This document shows positions 42,024 to 50,850 of a stretch of DNA of 64,000 nt, piece by piece (position 1 is the first letter of the stretch; each line of letters opens with the position of its first letter). The stretch comes from JAGPUQ01 sp050179115 (GTDB taxonomy: Bacteria; Pseudomonadota; Gammaproteobacteria; Pseudomonadales; Porticoccaceae). The stretch is taken from assembly GCA_050179115.1 (NCBI GenBank), contig JBFXFL010000004.1, forward strand, positions 40,444-104,443, in the 5' to 3' direction. Both the position numbers and the translations under genes were made by a program. The notes beneath the pieces were generated by a model. It saw only the letters and a program-made list of their open reading frames with translations, ran no database searches and was not told where the DNA came from.

Positions 42024-43568
42024 TTACCAGGTTTGGGTGGCGACGAATTTATCGAGCGCCGCCTTGAAGCCGCCCTCGATCTCGTCGTTCCAGTCGCCCT
42101 TGGCATCAACACGCTCAATCAGGGCCGCGTGCTCCGCTTTCATGTAGGCGAGCAGCGCCGCCTCGAAGGCGCCGACCTTGCTCACCTCGACGCTCTTCAG
42201 ATAGCCCTGGTTCGCGGCGTAAAGGACGACCCCCATTTCGGCCACGCTCATCGGCGAGTACTGCGCCTGCTTCATCAGTTCGGTGACACGCTGCCCGTGC
42301 TCCAGTTGCGATCGGGTTGCCTCATCGAGATCGGACGCAAACTGCGAGAACGCAGCCAGTTCGCGGTACTGCGCCAGCGCAAGCCGAATCCCGCCACCCA
42401 GTTTCTTGATGATCTTGGTCTGTGCGGAGCCGCCCACCCGGGAGACCGACAACCCGGCGTTCATCGCCGGACGAATACCGGAGTTGAACAGATCGGTCTC
42501 GACGAAAATCTGACCGTCAGTGATCGAAATCACGTTGGTCGGCACGAAAGCCGAAACATCACCGGCCTGGGTTTCGATGATCGGCAACGCGGTCAGGGAA
42601 CCGGTGCGGCCTTTCACTTCACCTTTGGTGAACTTCTCGACATAGTCGGCATTGACGCGCGCGGCGCGCTCAAGCAACCGGGAGTGCAGATAGAACACGT
42701 CACCAGGATAGGCTTCGCGACCGGGCGGACGCCGCAACAGCAGGGAGATCTGGCGATAGGCCCAGGCCTGCTTGGTCAGATCGTCATAGATGATCAGGGC
42801 ATCCTGGCCACGGTCGCGATAGTACTCGCCCATGGTGCAACCGGCGTAAGGCGCGAGAAACTGCATGGATGCCGGATCGGATGCCGTTGCCGCCACCACG
42901 ATGGTGTGGGCCATGGCTCCGTGCTCTTCCAGCTTGCGCACGACGTTGGCGACGGTCGAGGATTTCTGACCGATCGCAACATAGATACATTTGATGCCGG
43001 TGTTTTTCTGATTGATGATCGCGTCGATCGCGATCGCGGTCTTGCCGATCTGGCGGTCGCCGATAATCAGCTCGCGCTGCCCGCGACCAACCGGGACCAT
43101 GGCATCGATGGCTTTGAGCCCGGTTTGCACCGGCTGGTCGACCGATTGCCGCTCGATAACCCCGGGTGCGACTTTTTCCAGGGCGTCCGTCAGTTTCGCG
43201 GTTATGGGACCGCGGCCATCAATTGGATTGCCCAGCGCATCCACCACCCGGCCTTCCAGCTCGGGGCCGATGGGAACTTCCAGAATGCGCCCGGTGCAGC
43301 GCGCCTTCTGGCCTTCCGCCAGACCCAGATAGTCGCCGAGAATCACGGCGCCGACCGAATCGCGCTCGAGGTTGAGCGCCATCCCGTAAAGACCGCCGTC
43401 GAATGCGATCATTTCGCCGTACATCACGCTGCGCAAGCCGTGGATGCGCACGATGCCGTCGGACACCGAGACGATCGTCCCCTCGTCCTGCGCTTCGGCG
43501 GCCACATCGAGGCGTTCGATCCTCTGCCTGATCAGTTCGCTGATTTCAGACGGATTCAATTGCTGCAT
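42024..43568 (-). CDS. atpA: F1Fo ATP synthase alpha subunit
   Basis: Alpha contributes regulatory nucleotide sites and the catalytic arginine. The 514-residue product has the P-loop GDRQIGKTAIAID, GYSECRGIEMA-equivalent surroundings replaced by the family segment YIAIGQKSSTVANVVRKLEEHGAM (here IYVAIGQKSS), REAYPGDVFYLHSRLLERAARV and the Arg-finger region VSRVGGSAQTKIIKKLGGGIRLALAQYRELAAF. The length is typical (E. coli 513). Confidence 0.99.
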   Translation of the reverse strand: MQQLNPSEISELIRQRIERLDVAAEAQDEGTIVSVSDGIVRIHGLRSVMYGEMIAFDGGLYGMALNLERDSVGAVILGDYLGLAEGQKARCTGRILEVPIGPELEGRVVDALGNPIDGRGPITAKLTDALEKVAPGVIERQSVDQPVQTGLKAIDAMVPVGRGQRELIIGDRQIGKTAIAIDAIINQKNTGIKCIYVAIGQKSSTVANVVRKLEEHGAMAHTIVVAATASDPASMQFLAPYAGCTMGEYYRDRGQDALIIYDDLTKQAWAYRQISLLLRRPPGREAYPGDVFYLHSRLLERAARVNADYVEKFTKGEVKGRTGSLTALPIIETQAGDVSAFVPTNVISITDGQIFVETDLFNSGIRPAMNAGLSVSRVGGSAQTKIIKKLGGGIRLALAQYRELAAFSQFASDLDEATRSQLEHGQRVTELMKQAQYSPMSVAEMGVVLYAANQGYLKSVEVSKVGAFEAALLAYMKAEHAALIERVDAKGDWNDEIEGGFKAALDKFVATQTW

Positions 43569-43586
43569 GTCGTGATTCCTCGATTC

Positions 43587-44123
43587 CTAGGAAAGTAGTG
43601 CATCGGCGAGCTTGTTGAGACGTCCGCGCAGCGACCCGTCGATTACCGTGTCGCCCGCCCGGATCACGGCGCCGCCCAGCAGCGTCGGATCGATGGTGAC
43701 CGCGACGCGGACGTCACGGCCCAGGCGCTTGCCAAGTGCCGCCGTCAACCGCGCGCGCAACGCCTCGCTCAGTGGCGCCGCCGTGACGACATCCACATCG
43801 ATGGTGCGTTCCAGATTTGCTTTGAGCGCCTGGAATTGTTCGTGGACAGCCGGCAGTAGTGGAAGCCGATGGTTGTCTGCCATCACCTGCAAAAAATTCT
43901 GCACCCCGCCACTCAGGGACCCGTCGCACAATTCGAGCAACAGCGCGACGCGCTGCGGACCCGCATGGGCCGGCGAACGGAGCAGCACCGCTATCTTTTC
44001 GTCTTCGCACAGTGCCGCCAGCAGCCCGAGGGACTGCGACCAGGGCTCCAGTGCGCTTTCGGCAACGGCATATTCAAATGCAGCGTTGGCGTAAGGACGG
44101 GCGAGGGTGCTGTGTTCAGCCAT
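43587..44123 (-). CDS. atpH: F1Fo ATP synthase delta subunit
   Basis: Delta links the peripheral stalk to the top of F1. The 178-residue product starts MAEHSTLARPYANAAFEYA, the standard N-terminal helix, and ends with the conserved VTIDPTLLGGAVIRAGDTVIDGSLRGRLNKLADAL. It sits between atpF (nine bases upstream) and atpA (18 bases downstream). Confidence 0.97.
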   Translation of the reverse strand: MAEHSTLARPYANAAFEYAVAESALEPWSQSLGLLAALCEDEKIAVLLRSPAHAGPQRVALLLELCDGSLSGGVQNFLQVMADNHRLPLLPAVHEQFQALKANLERTIDVDVVTAAPLSEALRARLTAALGKRLGRDVRVAVTIDPTLLGGAVIRAGDTVIDGSLRGRLNKLADALLS

Positions 44124-44132
44124 GGTCGTTTC

Positions 44133-44603
44133 CTACAGCTGCGCTGCGAGGCTGTCCACCAGCTCGCTGTTGGCCGCCTCCCCAACCGAACGCTGCAGAA
44201 TCTGTTCCGCGCCGGCAATGGCGAGCTGGGCGACCTTGCTGCGCAGCTCTTCCTTGGCACGATTGAACTCGCGCTCGATTTCAGCCTCTGCCGCGACCAG
44301 CAGACGCTCACCTTCCTCGCGGGCTTTTTGCTTGGCGTCTTCGATGAGGACACCGGCCTGCTTGCGCGCCTGCTCGATAATTCCCGCCGCTTCCTGTTTG
44401 GCCAGGCGCAATTGATCGGTTGCCTTGTCCTGCGCCAGCGCCAGATCACGCACCGCGCGGTCGGCTGCCGCCAGACCATCCGCTATCCTGCTTTCCCGTG
44501 TGGCCATGGCATTGATGATCGGCGGCCAGATGTACTTCGCACAGAACCACACGAAGATGGCAAACGAGATTACCTGCCCGATGATGGTCAAATTGATATT
44601 CAC
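44133..44603 (-). CDS. atpF: F1Fo ATP synthase b subunit
   Basis: The b subunit forms the peripheral stalk as a dimer. The 156-residue product has one N-terminal membrane helix (MNINLTIIGQVISFAIFVWFCAKYIWPPI) and a long charged coiled coil rich in Ala, Glu, Arg and Lys. The length equals E. coli AtpF. Confidence 0.98.
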   Translation of the reverse strand: MNINLTIIGQVISFAIFVWFCAKYIWPPIINAMATRESRIADGLAAADRAVRDLALAQDKATDQLRLAKQEAAGIIEQARKQAGVLIEDAKQKAREEGERLLVAAEAEIEREFNRAKEELRSKVAQLAIAGAEQILQRSVGEAANSELVDSLAAQL

Positions 44604-44643
44604 AGCGACACCCTCGATTCTGTACTGGTGTTGTGGCCAGGAA

Positions 44644-44880
44644 TCAACCGCCAGCTACGGCGAACAGCAGGAAAAGGCCAATACCAACGCCGATCATGGG
44701 CACCGCATCCACCAGCCCCATCACGACGAAGAACTGGGTCCGCAGCAACGGAATCAGCTCCGGCTGACGGGCCGCGCCTTCGAGAAATTTTCCGCCCAAC
44801 AGGGCAACGCCGATCGCGGCACCCACTGCGCCGAGACCCATTACCAGTGCGCCGGCCAGATATATCAGTGCATTTTCCAT
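44644..44880 (-). CDS. atpE: F1Fo ATP synthase c subunit
   Basis: The c subunit forms the membrane rotor ring. The 78-residue hairpin starts MENALIYLAGALVMGLGAVGAAIGVALLG; ATG 44880 is chosen because GGAG lies six bases upstream, making an ATG 12 bases earlier unlikely. The polar loop is ARQPELIPLL. The ion-binding carboxylate is the aspartate in VVMGLVDAVPMIGVG. The sodium-type Gln/Glu/Ser-Thr pattern is absent, so the ring should carry protons. Confidence 0.98.
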   Translation of the reverse strand: MENALIYLAGALVMGLGAVGAAIGVALLGGKFLEGAARQPELIPLLRTQFFVVMGLVDAVPMIGVGIGLFLLFAVAGG

Positions 44881-44928
44881 GTTTCGCTCCATGTGGTGTC
44901 GTTGAACGTGGGTTGGTGGTTGTATCGG

Positions 44929-45762
44929 TTAGTGCTCTTCTACTGCAAAGGCCGCCGAAAGATAAACGATGGTCAGCACCATGAAAATGAAGGCCTGCAG
45001 AAAAATAATCAGGATGTGGAATATCGCCCAAGGCACCGATAGCGCCCACTGTCCCCACCAGGGCAGTAGTGCGATCAGGATGAAGATCATCTCCCCGGCG
45101 TAGAGGTTGCCGAACAGCCGCAACCCCAGGGAGAGCGGCTTGGCGAGCAGGGTCACGGATTCAAGGATCAGGTTGACCGGCAGGCCAAGCTTGCCGAACG
45201 GGTGGAAAGATAATTCGGCAGCAAAACCGCCCAGCCCCTTTTGTTTGACGCTATAAAACACCACCAGAGCAAACACGCTGAGCGCAAGCCCCATGGTGAT
45301 ATTGACGTCGGTGGACGGAACCACCTTGAGATAGGGGACACCCGCCAACTGGGCCAGCCCTGGAATGAAGTCCACCGGCACCAAGTCCATCACGTTCATC
45401 AGGAACACCCATACGAAGATGGTCAGCGCCAACGGGCCGATCATCCTGCTGTCATGGGTGAACATGGTCTTGATGTTGTTGTTGACGAACTCGAGAGCAA
45501 TTTCGATCAGATTCTGCCGACGGCTGGGAACACCAGCGGTCACTTTGCGGGCCACCAGCCAGAACAAGGTCAAAAAGAGGGCGCCGAGGGCTATCGAGAA
45601 ACCAAGGGTGTCGAGATTGATAGACCAGAATCCCATCTGGGCAATCTCTTCGCCGCTGTGGGCAATACCCCAGGTACCATCCGCATGGCGCCCGAATGTG
45701 AGATTGGTCAGGTGGTGGGCGATGTACTCCTCCGAAGAGTGTGCGCCGCTTTCTGATGCCAT
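44929..45762 (-). CDS. atpB: F1Fo ATP synthase a subunit
   Basis: Subunit a provides the two half-channels for protons against the c ring. The 277-residue membrane protein has several helices, the segment FVWVFLMNVMDLVPVDFIPGL, and the essential arginine in SLGLRLFGNLYAGEMIFILIALLPWW. The C-terminus is QAFIFMVLTIVYLSAAFAVEEH. It lies between atpI and atpE. Confidence 0.98.
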   Translation of the reverse strand: MASESGAHSSEEYIAHHLTNLTFGRHADGTWGIAHSGEEIAQMGFWSINLDTLGFSIALGALFLTLFWLVARKVTAGVPSRRQNLIEIALEFVNNNIKTMFTHDSRMIGPLALTIFVWVFLMNVMDLVPVDFIPGLAQLAGVPYLKVVPSTDVNITMGLALSVFALVVFYSVKQKGLGGFAAELSFHPFGKLGLPVNLILESVTLLAKPLSLGLRLFGNLYAGEMIFILIALLPWWGQWALSVPWAIFHILIIFLQAFIFMVLTIVYLSAAFAVEEH

Positions 45763-45833
45763 AGGTCAAATTCCCAACAGGTCGGGTTGTTCAACGGGAA
45801 CCGGTCCACGATGGACCCAAGACACCGCCGTTA

Positions 45834-46241
45834 CTAAAATTTGCTGCTCGTGACTGCCGGCACCACCCACTGTGCCGTCAGCGTAGCGGCGAAGACGCCA
45901 AAGAGCAGCAGTGTGTTCGGCCCGGTCAATTCCGGGGCGCAACAGCGGGATATCAACACAAAACCCACTGCAACTACGACAAACTTTCCTATTTCGCCCA
46001 CATAAAAGGCCACCACCACCGCGCCCGCAGACCGCCCGCGGGCCGACATCAAGCTGATCAGTCCGAAAACCGCACTGGCCGCCAGCGCGACTGATCCCCC
46101 CATCAGGACGGCGAGCGCCGACATCGGACTCCACCATAGCGCAACCAGGGAGCCGGTCGCGACCACCGCCAATTGCAGCCGAATGACCCGGACCAAGAGG
46201 GTCTGTTGGTCGCTCCGTGGCCGCTTGCTCGCCGGCAGCAT
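45834..46241 (-). CDS. atpI: ATP synthase subunit I
   Basis: AtpI is a small membrane protein that assists c-ring assembly and is not part of the final enzyme. From ATG 46241 it has 135 residues, with four hydrophobic segments (LLVRVIRLQLAVVATGSLVALWW, ALAVLMGGSVALAASAVFGLISL, GAVVVAFYVGEIGKFVVVAVGFVLI and LLLFGVFAATLTAQWVVPAV). The YVGEIGKF pattern is typical. TTG 46274 is an alternative start. It heads the atp operon behind a clear promoter. Confidence 0.88.
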   Translation of the reverse strand: MLPASKRPRSDQQTLLVRVIRLQLAVVATGSLVALWWSPMSALAVLMGGSVALAASAVFGLISLMSARGRSAGAVVVAFYVGEIGKFVVVAVGFVLISRCCAPELTGPNTLLLFGVFAATLTAQWVVPAVTSSKF

Positions 46242-46333
46242 CCTGGACACCAATGGTTCTTTGATCGGCAGCAAATTCGGCTCTATGTGAAACCGGCACT
46301 CCCGGAAACGCCAAGGCGGCGAAAGCGGGGCGC

Positions 46334-46362
46334 ATTATAGTCAGGGGTGTCGGATGAGACAA
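46334..46362 (-). promoter_or_regulatory. atp operon promoter
   Basis: On the reverse strand TTGTCT (46362-46357) and a perfect TATAAT (46339-46334) are separated by exactly 17 bases, ahead of atpI. It lies directly after the parB terminator, so the ATP synthase operon starts independently. Confidence 0.85.
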
Positions 46363-46365
46363 CGC

Positions 46366-46390
46366 AAAAACGATCCGGCTGATGCCGGAT
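46366..46390 (-). terminator. Rho-independent terminator after parB
   Basis: On the reverse strand the 7-bp stem ATCCGGC/GCCGGAT with a 4-base loop (46373-46390) is followed by CG and five T (46366-46370). It ends the mnmG-rsmG-parA-parB transcript immediately before the atp promoter. Confidence 0.8.
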
Positions 46391-46423
46391 ACTCCCGTAC
46401 CTGCGATTCCAGGGAGTCTCCGG

Positions 46424-47296
46424 TCACCGGATGCGCTCCAGGATGCCTTCCAGCACCTCGAGATTGGTGTAGTGAATCACCAGTCGGCCACTGCCGCTGC
46501 TGCCGTGCCGCACATCGACGGCGGTACCCAACCGGTTGGAGAGATCTTCTTCCAGGCGGGCAATGTCGGCGTCCGGGCGTGCCGCGATGCTCCTGGTGTC
46601 AGGGAGTGGCCACTTGCGCGCCAAGGCTTCGGTCTGGCGAACGGTGAGTCCACCGGCGACCACTCGGCGGGCTGCTGCCAGCTGGTCGGTGGGTTGCAGC
46701 GGGAGCAGCGCGCGGGCGTGGCCCATTTCGAGATCGCCACGCGCCAGCAACTCCTGCACTTCCGGCGCCAGTTTTACCAAACGCATCAGGTTCGCAACCG
46801 CGGCGCGCGACTTGCCAACGGCAGTCGCTACCTGTTGCTGGTTGAGACCGAACTCATCCTGCAGCCGGACCAGGGCGAAGGCCTCTTCCATTGCGTTAAG
46901 GTCCTCGCGCTGGATGTTTTCGATGAGCGCCAGCGCCAGCGCGGTTTCGTCGTCGACAACCTTCAACAACACCGGCACTTCGTGAAGACCCGCAATCTGC
47001 GCCGCCCGCCAGCGGCGTTCGCCGGCGATGATCTCGTAGTCTTCGCCTTCCAGCCGGCGCACCACCAGCGGCTGCATCAGCCCCTGTTGGCGGATGGATT
47101 CCGCCAGTTGCTCCAGTGCTTCCGGGTCCATGTCCCGGCGCGGCTGGTAGCGCCCGCGCCGGAGCCGGTCGATCGGCAGGGTGCGGTACTCGGTTTCCGG
47201 CGCGCTTGCGGGGGCGGTAACGGTACCGACATCCTTCGCACCGCTGCCAAGCAGGGCTTCGAGACCACGTCCAAGCCCTTTGCGGCCTCCGCTCAT
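46424..47296 (-). CDS. parB: Chromosome partitioning protein ParB
   Basis: ParB is the CTP-dependent clamp that loads at parS and organises the origin region. The 290-residue product has an N-terminal segment GRGLEALLGSG (ParA-stimulating), the ParB domain with RYQPRRDMDPEALEQLAESIRQQGLMQPLVVRR and GERRWRAAQIAGL, the helix-turn-helix TAVGKSRAAVANLMRLVKL, and a C-terminal dimerisation part. It overlaps parA by four bases. Two parS sites occur 10-11 kb away in recF. Confidence 0.98.
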   Translation of the reverse strand: MSGGRKGLGRGLEALLGSGAKDVGTVTAPASAPETEYRTLPIDRLRRGRYQPRRDMDPEALEQLAESIRQQGLMQPLVVRRLEGEDYEIIAGERRWRAAQIAGLHEVPVLLKVVDDETALALALIENIQREDLNAMEEAFALVRLQDEFGLNQQQVATAVGKSRAAVANLMRLVKLAPEVQELLARGDLEMGHARALLPLQPTDQLAAARRVVAGGLTVRQTEALARKWPLPDTRSIAARPDADIARLEEDLSNRLGTAVDVRHGSSGSGRLVIHYTNLEVLEGILERIR

Positions 47297-48078
47297 GAGC
47301 TTGTGCTCATGACCGTGTTACCGCGTCGTCGCAAGATCTCGTCCGCCAGCCCCAGATAGGCGACGGCGCCGCGCGAATAGCGGTCGTATTGCAGCACCGG
47401 CTTGCCATGGCTCGGCGCTTCGGCCAAACGCACATTGCGGGGAATCACGGTTTGGTACACCCGGTCGCCGAAATAGTGGTGCAACTGATCCGATACCTCG
47501 TTGGTGAGGCTGTTGCGGGCATCGTACATGGTGCGCAGTATGCCCTCTACCCGGAGTCTGGGGTTTGCCGCCCGACTTACCCGGGCAATGGTATCCACCA
47601 GCGCCGTCAAGCCCTCGAGAGCGTAGTACTCACACTGCATCGGGATGATGACGCTGTCCGCCGCCACCAGGGCGTTAACCGTGAGCATGTTGAGCGACGG
47701 TGGGCAATCAATGATGATGAAATCGTACGCGTCCGCGGTGCGCAACAACAATTGCAATTGGCGCTCGCGTCCACTGATGTTCAACAGCTCGACTTCCGCG
47801 GCGGTCAGATCGCCATTGGCCGGCAGCAGGTCGTAACCCGCATCCGGGCAGGGCGTCAGTATTCGATGCAGATCGGCCTTACCGGTAACGCCCTCATAGA
47901 CCGAGCATTCGAGCGTGGTTTTGTCGACACCACTGCCCATGGTCGCATTGCCCTGGGGGTCGAAATCCACCAGCAGAACCCGTTGCCGCAACCGGCCCAG
48001 TGCCGCCGCCAGATTCACGCTGGTGGTCGTCTTGCCGACGCCGCCTTTTTGATTGGCTATCGCGTAAATGTGGGTCAA
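47293..48078 (-). CDS. parA: Chromosome partitioning ATPase ParA
   Basis: ParA is a deviant Walker ATPase that positions ParB-parS complexes. The 261-residue product begins THIYAIANQKGGVGKTTTSVNLAAAL at TTG 48078, two bases after the rsmG stop. The longer frame upstream lies inside rsmG and lacks homology, so a TTG start is required. Other motifs are VLLVDFDPQGNATMGSG, FIIIDCPPSLNMLTVNAL and IPMQCEYYALEGL. Confidence 0.96.
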   Translation of the reverse strand: MTHIYAIANQKGGVGKTTTSVNLAAALGRLRQRVLLVDFDPQGNATMGSGVDKTTLECSVYEGVTGKADLHRILTPCPDAGYDLLPANGDLTAAEVELLNISGRERQLQLLLRTADAYDFIIIDCPPSLNMLTVNALVAADSVIIPMQCEYYALEGLTALVDTIARVSRAANPRLRVEGILRTMYDARNSLTNEVSDQLHHYFGDRVYQTVIPRNVRLAEAPSHGKPVLQYDRYSRGAVAYLGLADEILRRRGNTVMSTSS

Positions 48079-48079
48079 G

Positions 48080-48730
48080 TCAGGAGTTGTCCGTATGCGC
48101 CATGAGTTCCACCAGATGGCGATCCGCGTCCGTGCCGGGAATCGCCAGTGACCGCAACGCGCGGACCCTATAGGTTTTTGGCAATGCACACAACTCGGCT
48201 TCAGGCCGCACCCCTTTGAACGCGTAGATGGTGCCTTCCGGAACCAACAGGCGACCCGCTGCGTTCACCAGATCCGCCAGGGAGGAAAAGGCCCGGCTCA
48301 GAATGCCGTCGTATCCATCCGTGATTTGCACGTCCTGAACCCGCGCCTTAATGACCTCGACATTGGTGAGCCCGAGTTCGATTTTTACCTGTACCAGGAA
48401 TCGGGTTTTGCGCCCATTGCTGTCGAGCAGGGTGAATCGGCGCTCGGGAAACCAGATCGCGAGGGGGATTCCAGGCAGTCCGGCGCCGCTCCCCACATCC
48501 AGAAAGCGATCTCCCCGCAGGTACGGCGCTACCGCCAGACTGTCGATCAGGTGGCGATCAATCATGGTCTCGCGATCTTTCACCGCGGTAAGGTTGTACA
48601 CCCGATTCCAGCGGTGCATGAGCACCAGGTAGTCCAGCAGCTTCAGCTCGCGAACCGGGCATGTTTCGAGACCTAACGCCGACAACCCGGAAGACAGCAG
48701 TCCACCCAAATCTGCAGGATCAGTTCTCAC
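48080..48730 (-). CDS. rsmG: 16S rRNA (guanine-527-N7)-methyltransferase RsmG
   Basis: RsmG (GidB) methylates G527 of 16S rRNA; its loss gives low-level streptomycin resistance. The 216-residue product contains RWNRVYNLTAVKDRETMIDRHLIDSLAV, the SAM-binding loop FLDVGSGAGLPGIPLAI and FTLLDSNGRKTRFL. It lies one base from mnmG and is coupled to parA. Confidence 0.97.
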   Translation of the reverse strand: MRTDPADLGGLLSSGLSALGLETCPVRELKLLDYLVLMHRWNRVYNLTAVKDRETMIDRHLIDSLAVAPYLRGDRFLDVGSGAGLPGIPLAIWFPERRFTLLDSNGRKTRFLVQVKIELGLTNVEVIKARVQDVQITDGYDGILSRAFSSLADLVNAAGRLLVPEGTIYAFKGVRPEAELCALPKTYRVRALRSLAIPGTDADRHLVELMAHTDNS

Positions 48731-48731
48731 A

Positions 48732-50462
48732 TCAGGCCGTGCGTTCGCGCTCGAGCATGCGCTTTTTCAGGTGAATCAGCAGCAGGGAAACGGCGGCCGG
48801 GGTAACGCCCGGGACACGCGCCGCCCTGCCCAGGGTTTCGGGACAGGCCGCGCGGAGTTTTTGCCGCACTTCGTTGGACAGTCCGGTTACCGTCCCATAG
48901 TCGAAATCGGTCGGGATCGCGGTGCCTTCCTGGCGGTGCATGCGCTCGATCTCATCACGCTGCCGCGCGATGTACCCCTCGTATTTGACTTCCACCTCGA
49001 CTTGCAGGCCGATGGCGGCGTCGGCACCGCCGCAGTTGATCGCGGCCAACGCGGCGTAATCTAGCTCCGGGCGCCGCAACAGATCGAGCAGACTGACATC
49101 TCTGGTCAGAGGTTTTTCAAGTCGCGGTGCCAACGCGTCGGCTTCGGGAGATCCGGGGTGTACCCAGGTGCCGGCAAGCCGCTGGTGTTCACGTTCGATG
49201 GCCTCGCGCCGCGCGGAAAAAACCGCCCAGCGCGCGTCGTCCACCAGGCCCAGTTCACGACCGACTTCGGTAAGCCGCAGGTCGGCATTGTCCTCGCGCA
49301 GCAGCAGTCGGTACTCCGCGCGGCTGGTGAACATCCGGTAAGGCTCGCGCGTACCATGGGTAATGAGATCGTCCACCATCACGCCGATGTAGGCCTGATC
49401 GCGCCTCGGTGTCCAGGAATCTCGCCCCTGTACCTGACGCGCGGCGTTGATGCCCGCCAGCAATCCCTGGGCAGCAGCCTCCTCGTAACCCGTGGTACCG
49501 TTGATCTGGCCCGCGAAAAACAGTCCCTGGAGCTCCCTGGTTTCCAAGGTTGGACGCAGGTGTCTGGGTTCAAAGAAGTCGTATTCGATGGCATATCCCG
49601 GGCGCGTGATGTGGGCTTGCTCGAAGCCCTTGATCGACCGTACCAGTTCCAGTTGAACATCAAACGGCAGGCTGGTGGAAATGCCATTCGGATAAACCTC
49701 ATGGGTATCCAGGCCTTCGGGTTCGATGAAAATCTGATGGCTGCTCTTGTCGGCGAACCGTACTACCTTGTCTTCGATCGACGGGCAATACCGGGGGCCG
49801 ATACCCTCGATCACGCCCGCATACATGGGCGAGCGATCGAGGCCGCCACGGATGATGTCGTGGGTGCCGGCATTGGTGTGAGTAACCCAGCAGCACACCT
49901 GACGCGGGTGCTCCGCGACCGAACCCAGATAGGACATCACCGGCTCGGGCTGGTCGCCCCATTGCTCGGCGAGTCCCTGGAGATTGATGGAGCGAGCGTC
50001 GATGCGTGGTGGCGTGCCCGTCTTCAGGCGATCCACCTGGAACGGCAGTTCGCGCAGACGATCCGCCAGGCGCAGCGATGGGGGGTCGCCTGCGCGCCCC
50101 CCCGCATGATTCTGCATGCCGACGTGGATCCGTCCGCCCAGGAAAGTCCCAGCCGCCAGCACCACGGTACGTGCCCGGAACTCGATACCGGTCGCCGTCA
50201 CCACCCCGACAACCCGCTCTCCCTCCACCACCAAGTCATCCACCGCCTGCTGAAACAGGCTGAGATTGGGTTGATTTTCCAGGATATTGCGGATGGCGGC
50301 TTTGTAGAGGATCCGGTCGGCTTGCGCCCGGGTGGCCCGCACGGCCGGACCTTTGCGCGCGTTGAGAATCCGGAACTGGATGCCGCCGGCATCGGTGGCG
50401 CGCGCCATGGCACCACCCAGCGCATCAATCTCTCGGACCAAGTGACTTTTGCCGATGCCCCC
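48732..50462 (-). CDS. mnmG: tRNA uridine-34 5-carboxymethylaminomethyl synthase MnmG, 5' end lost in gap
   Basis: MnmG (GidA) with MnmE modifies the wobble uridine of several tRNAs using FAD. 576 residues are visible, from GGIGKSHLVREIDALGGAMARATDAGGIQFRILN to the C-terminal YEGYIARQRDEIERM...DFDYGTVTGLSNEVRQKL region and a final LKKRMLERE. About 50 N-terminal residues, including the FAD-binding GGGHAGTEAA motif, are missing in the 100-N gap. Sequence on the far side of the gap does not resemble an MnmG N-terminus. It is the first gene of mnmG-rsmG-parA-parB. Confidence 0.97.
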   Translation of the reverse strand, partial: GGIGKSHLVREIDALGGAMARATDAGGIQFRILNARKGPAVRATRAQADRILYKAAIRNILENQPNLSLFQQAVDDLVVEGERVVGVVTATGIEFRARTVVLAAGTFLGGRIHVGMQNHAGGRAGDPPSLRLADRLRELPFQVDRLKTGTPPRIDARSINLQGLAEQWGDQPEPVMSYLGSVAEHPRQVCCWVTHTNAGTHDIIRGGLDRSPMYAGVIEGIGPRYCPSIEDKVVRFADKSSHQIFIEPEGLDTHEVYPNGISTSLPFDVQLELVRSIKGFEQAHITRPGYAIEYDFFEPRHLRPTLETRELQGLFFAGQINGTTGYEEAAAQGLLAGINAARQVQGRDSWTPRRDQAYIGVMVDDLITHGTREPYRMFTSRAEYRLLLREDNADLRLTEVGRELGLVDDARWAVFSARREAIEREHQRLAGTWVHPGSPEADALAPRLEKPLTRDVSLLDLLRRPELDYAALAAINCGGADAAIGLQVEVEVKYEGYIARQRDEIERMHRQEGTAIPTDFDYGTVTGLSNEVRQKLRAACPETLGRAARVPGVTPAAVSLLLIHLKKRMLERERTA

Positions 50463-50562
50463 NNNNNNNNNNNNNNNNNNNNNNNNNNNNNNNNNNNNNN
50501 NNNNNNNNNNNNNNNNNNNNNNNNNNNNNNNNNNNNNNNNNNNNNNNNNNNNNNNNNNNNNN
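50463..50562. other. Assembly gap (100 N) between mnmG and rpmH
   Basis: Exactly 100 N replaces the 5' end of mnmG and an unknown length of the spacer before rpmH. At least about 150 bases of mnmG are missing, so the true gap is longer than the N run. It coincides with one end of the apparently inverted rpmH-mnmE block. Confidence 0.95.
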
Positions 50563-50618
50563 GGTCCGCTGGCAGCAACGCATTTAAAACGAGCGGGGAT
50601 GGGCGGTAAGTCATGGCA

Positions 50619-50647
50619 TTGAACCTGGAGGCTGATTTCTTTAGAAT
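50619..50647 (+). promoter_or_regulatory. rpmH promoter
   Basis: TTGAAC (50619-50624) and TAGAAT (50642-50647) are 17 bases apart and precede the rpmH ATG by 59 bases. It should drive rpmH-rnpA-yidD-yidC-mnmE. Confidence 0.75.
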
Positions 50648-50706
50648 CCACGCCCCGCCGTGAAGCACATCGAGTCGCTGCGGCCGCGACCGGAGCCAGA
50701 AGGACC

Positions 50707-50841
50707 ATGAAGCGTACTTTCCAACCCAGCAATATCAAGCGCAAACGGACCCATGGGTTCAGGGCTCGCATGGCCACAGCCAAGGGCCGACTGGTGCTGA
50801 AGCGTCGCCGGGCCAAAGGGCGTAAGCGCCTGACGGCCTGA
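50707..50841 (+). CDS. rpmH: 50S ribosomal protein L34
   Basis: L34 is a small basic protein of the large ribosomal subunit. The 44-residue product starts MKRTFQPSNIKRKRTHGFRA and continues RMATAKGRLVLKRRRAKGRKRLTA, nearly identical to other proteobacterial L34 proteins. It heads the conserved rpmH-rnpA-yidD-yidC-mnmE series, here on the plus strand. Confidence 0.98.
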   Translation: MKRTFQPSNIKRKRTHGFRARMATAKGRLVLKRRRAKGRKRLTA

Positions 50842-50850
50842 GTGGCCTGA

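Noticed and set aside
50563..50640. Possible MnmG N-terminus on the far side of the gap (MTYRPSPLVLNALLPAD, reverse strand)
   Set aside because: It lacks the FAD-binding glycine motif or any likeness to MnmG, so it is treated as rpmH upstream sequence.
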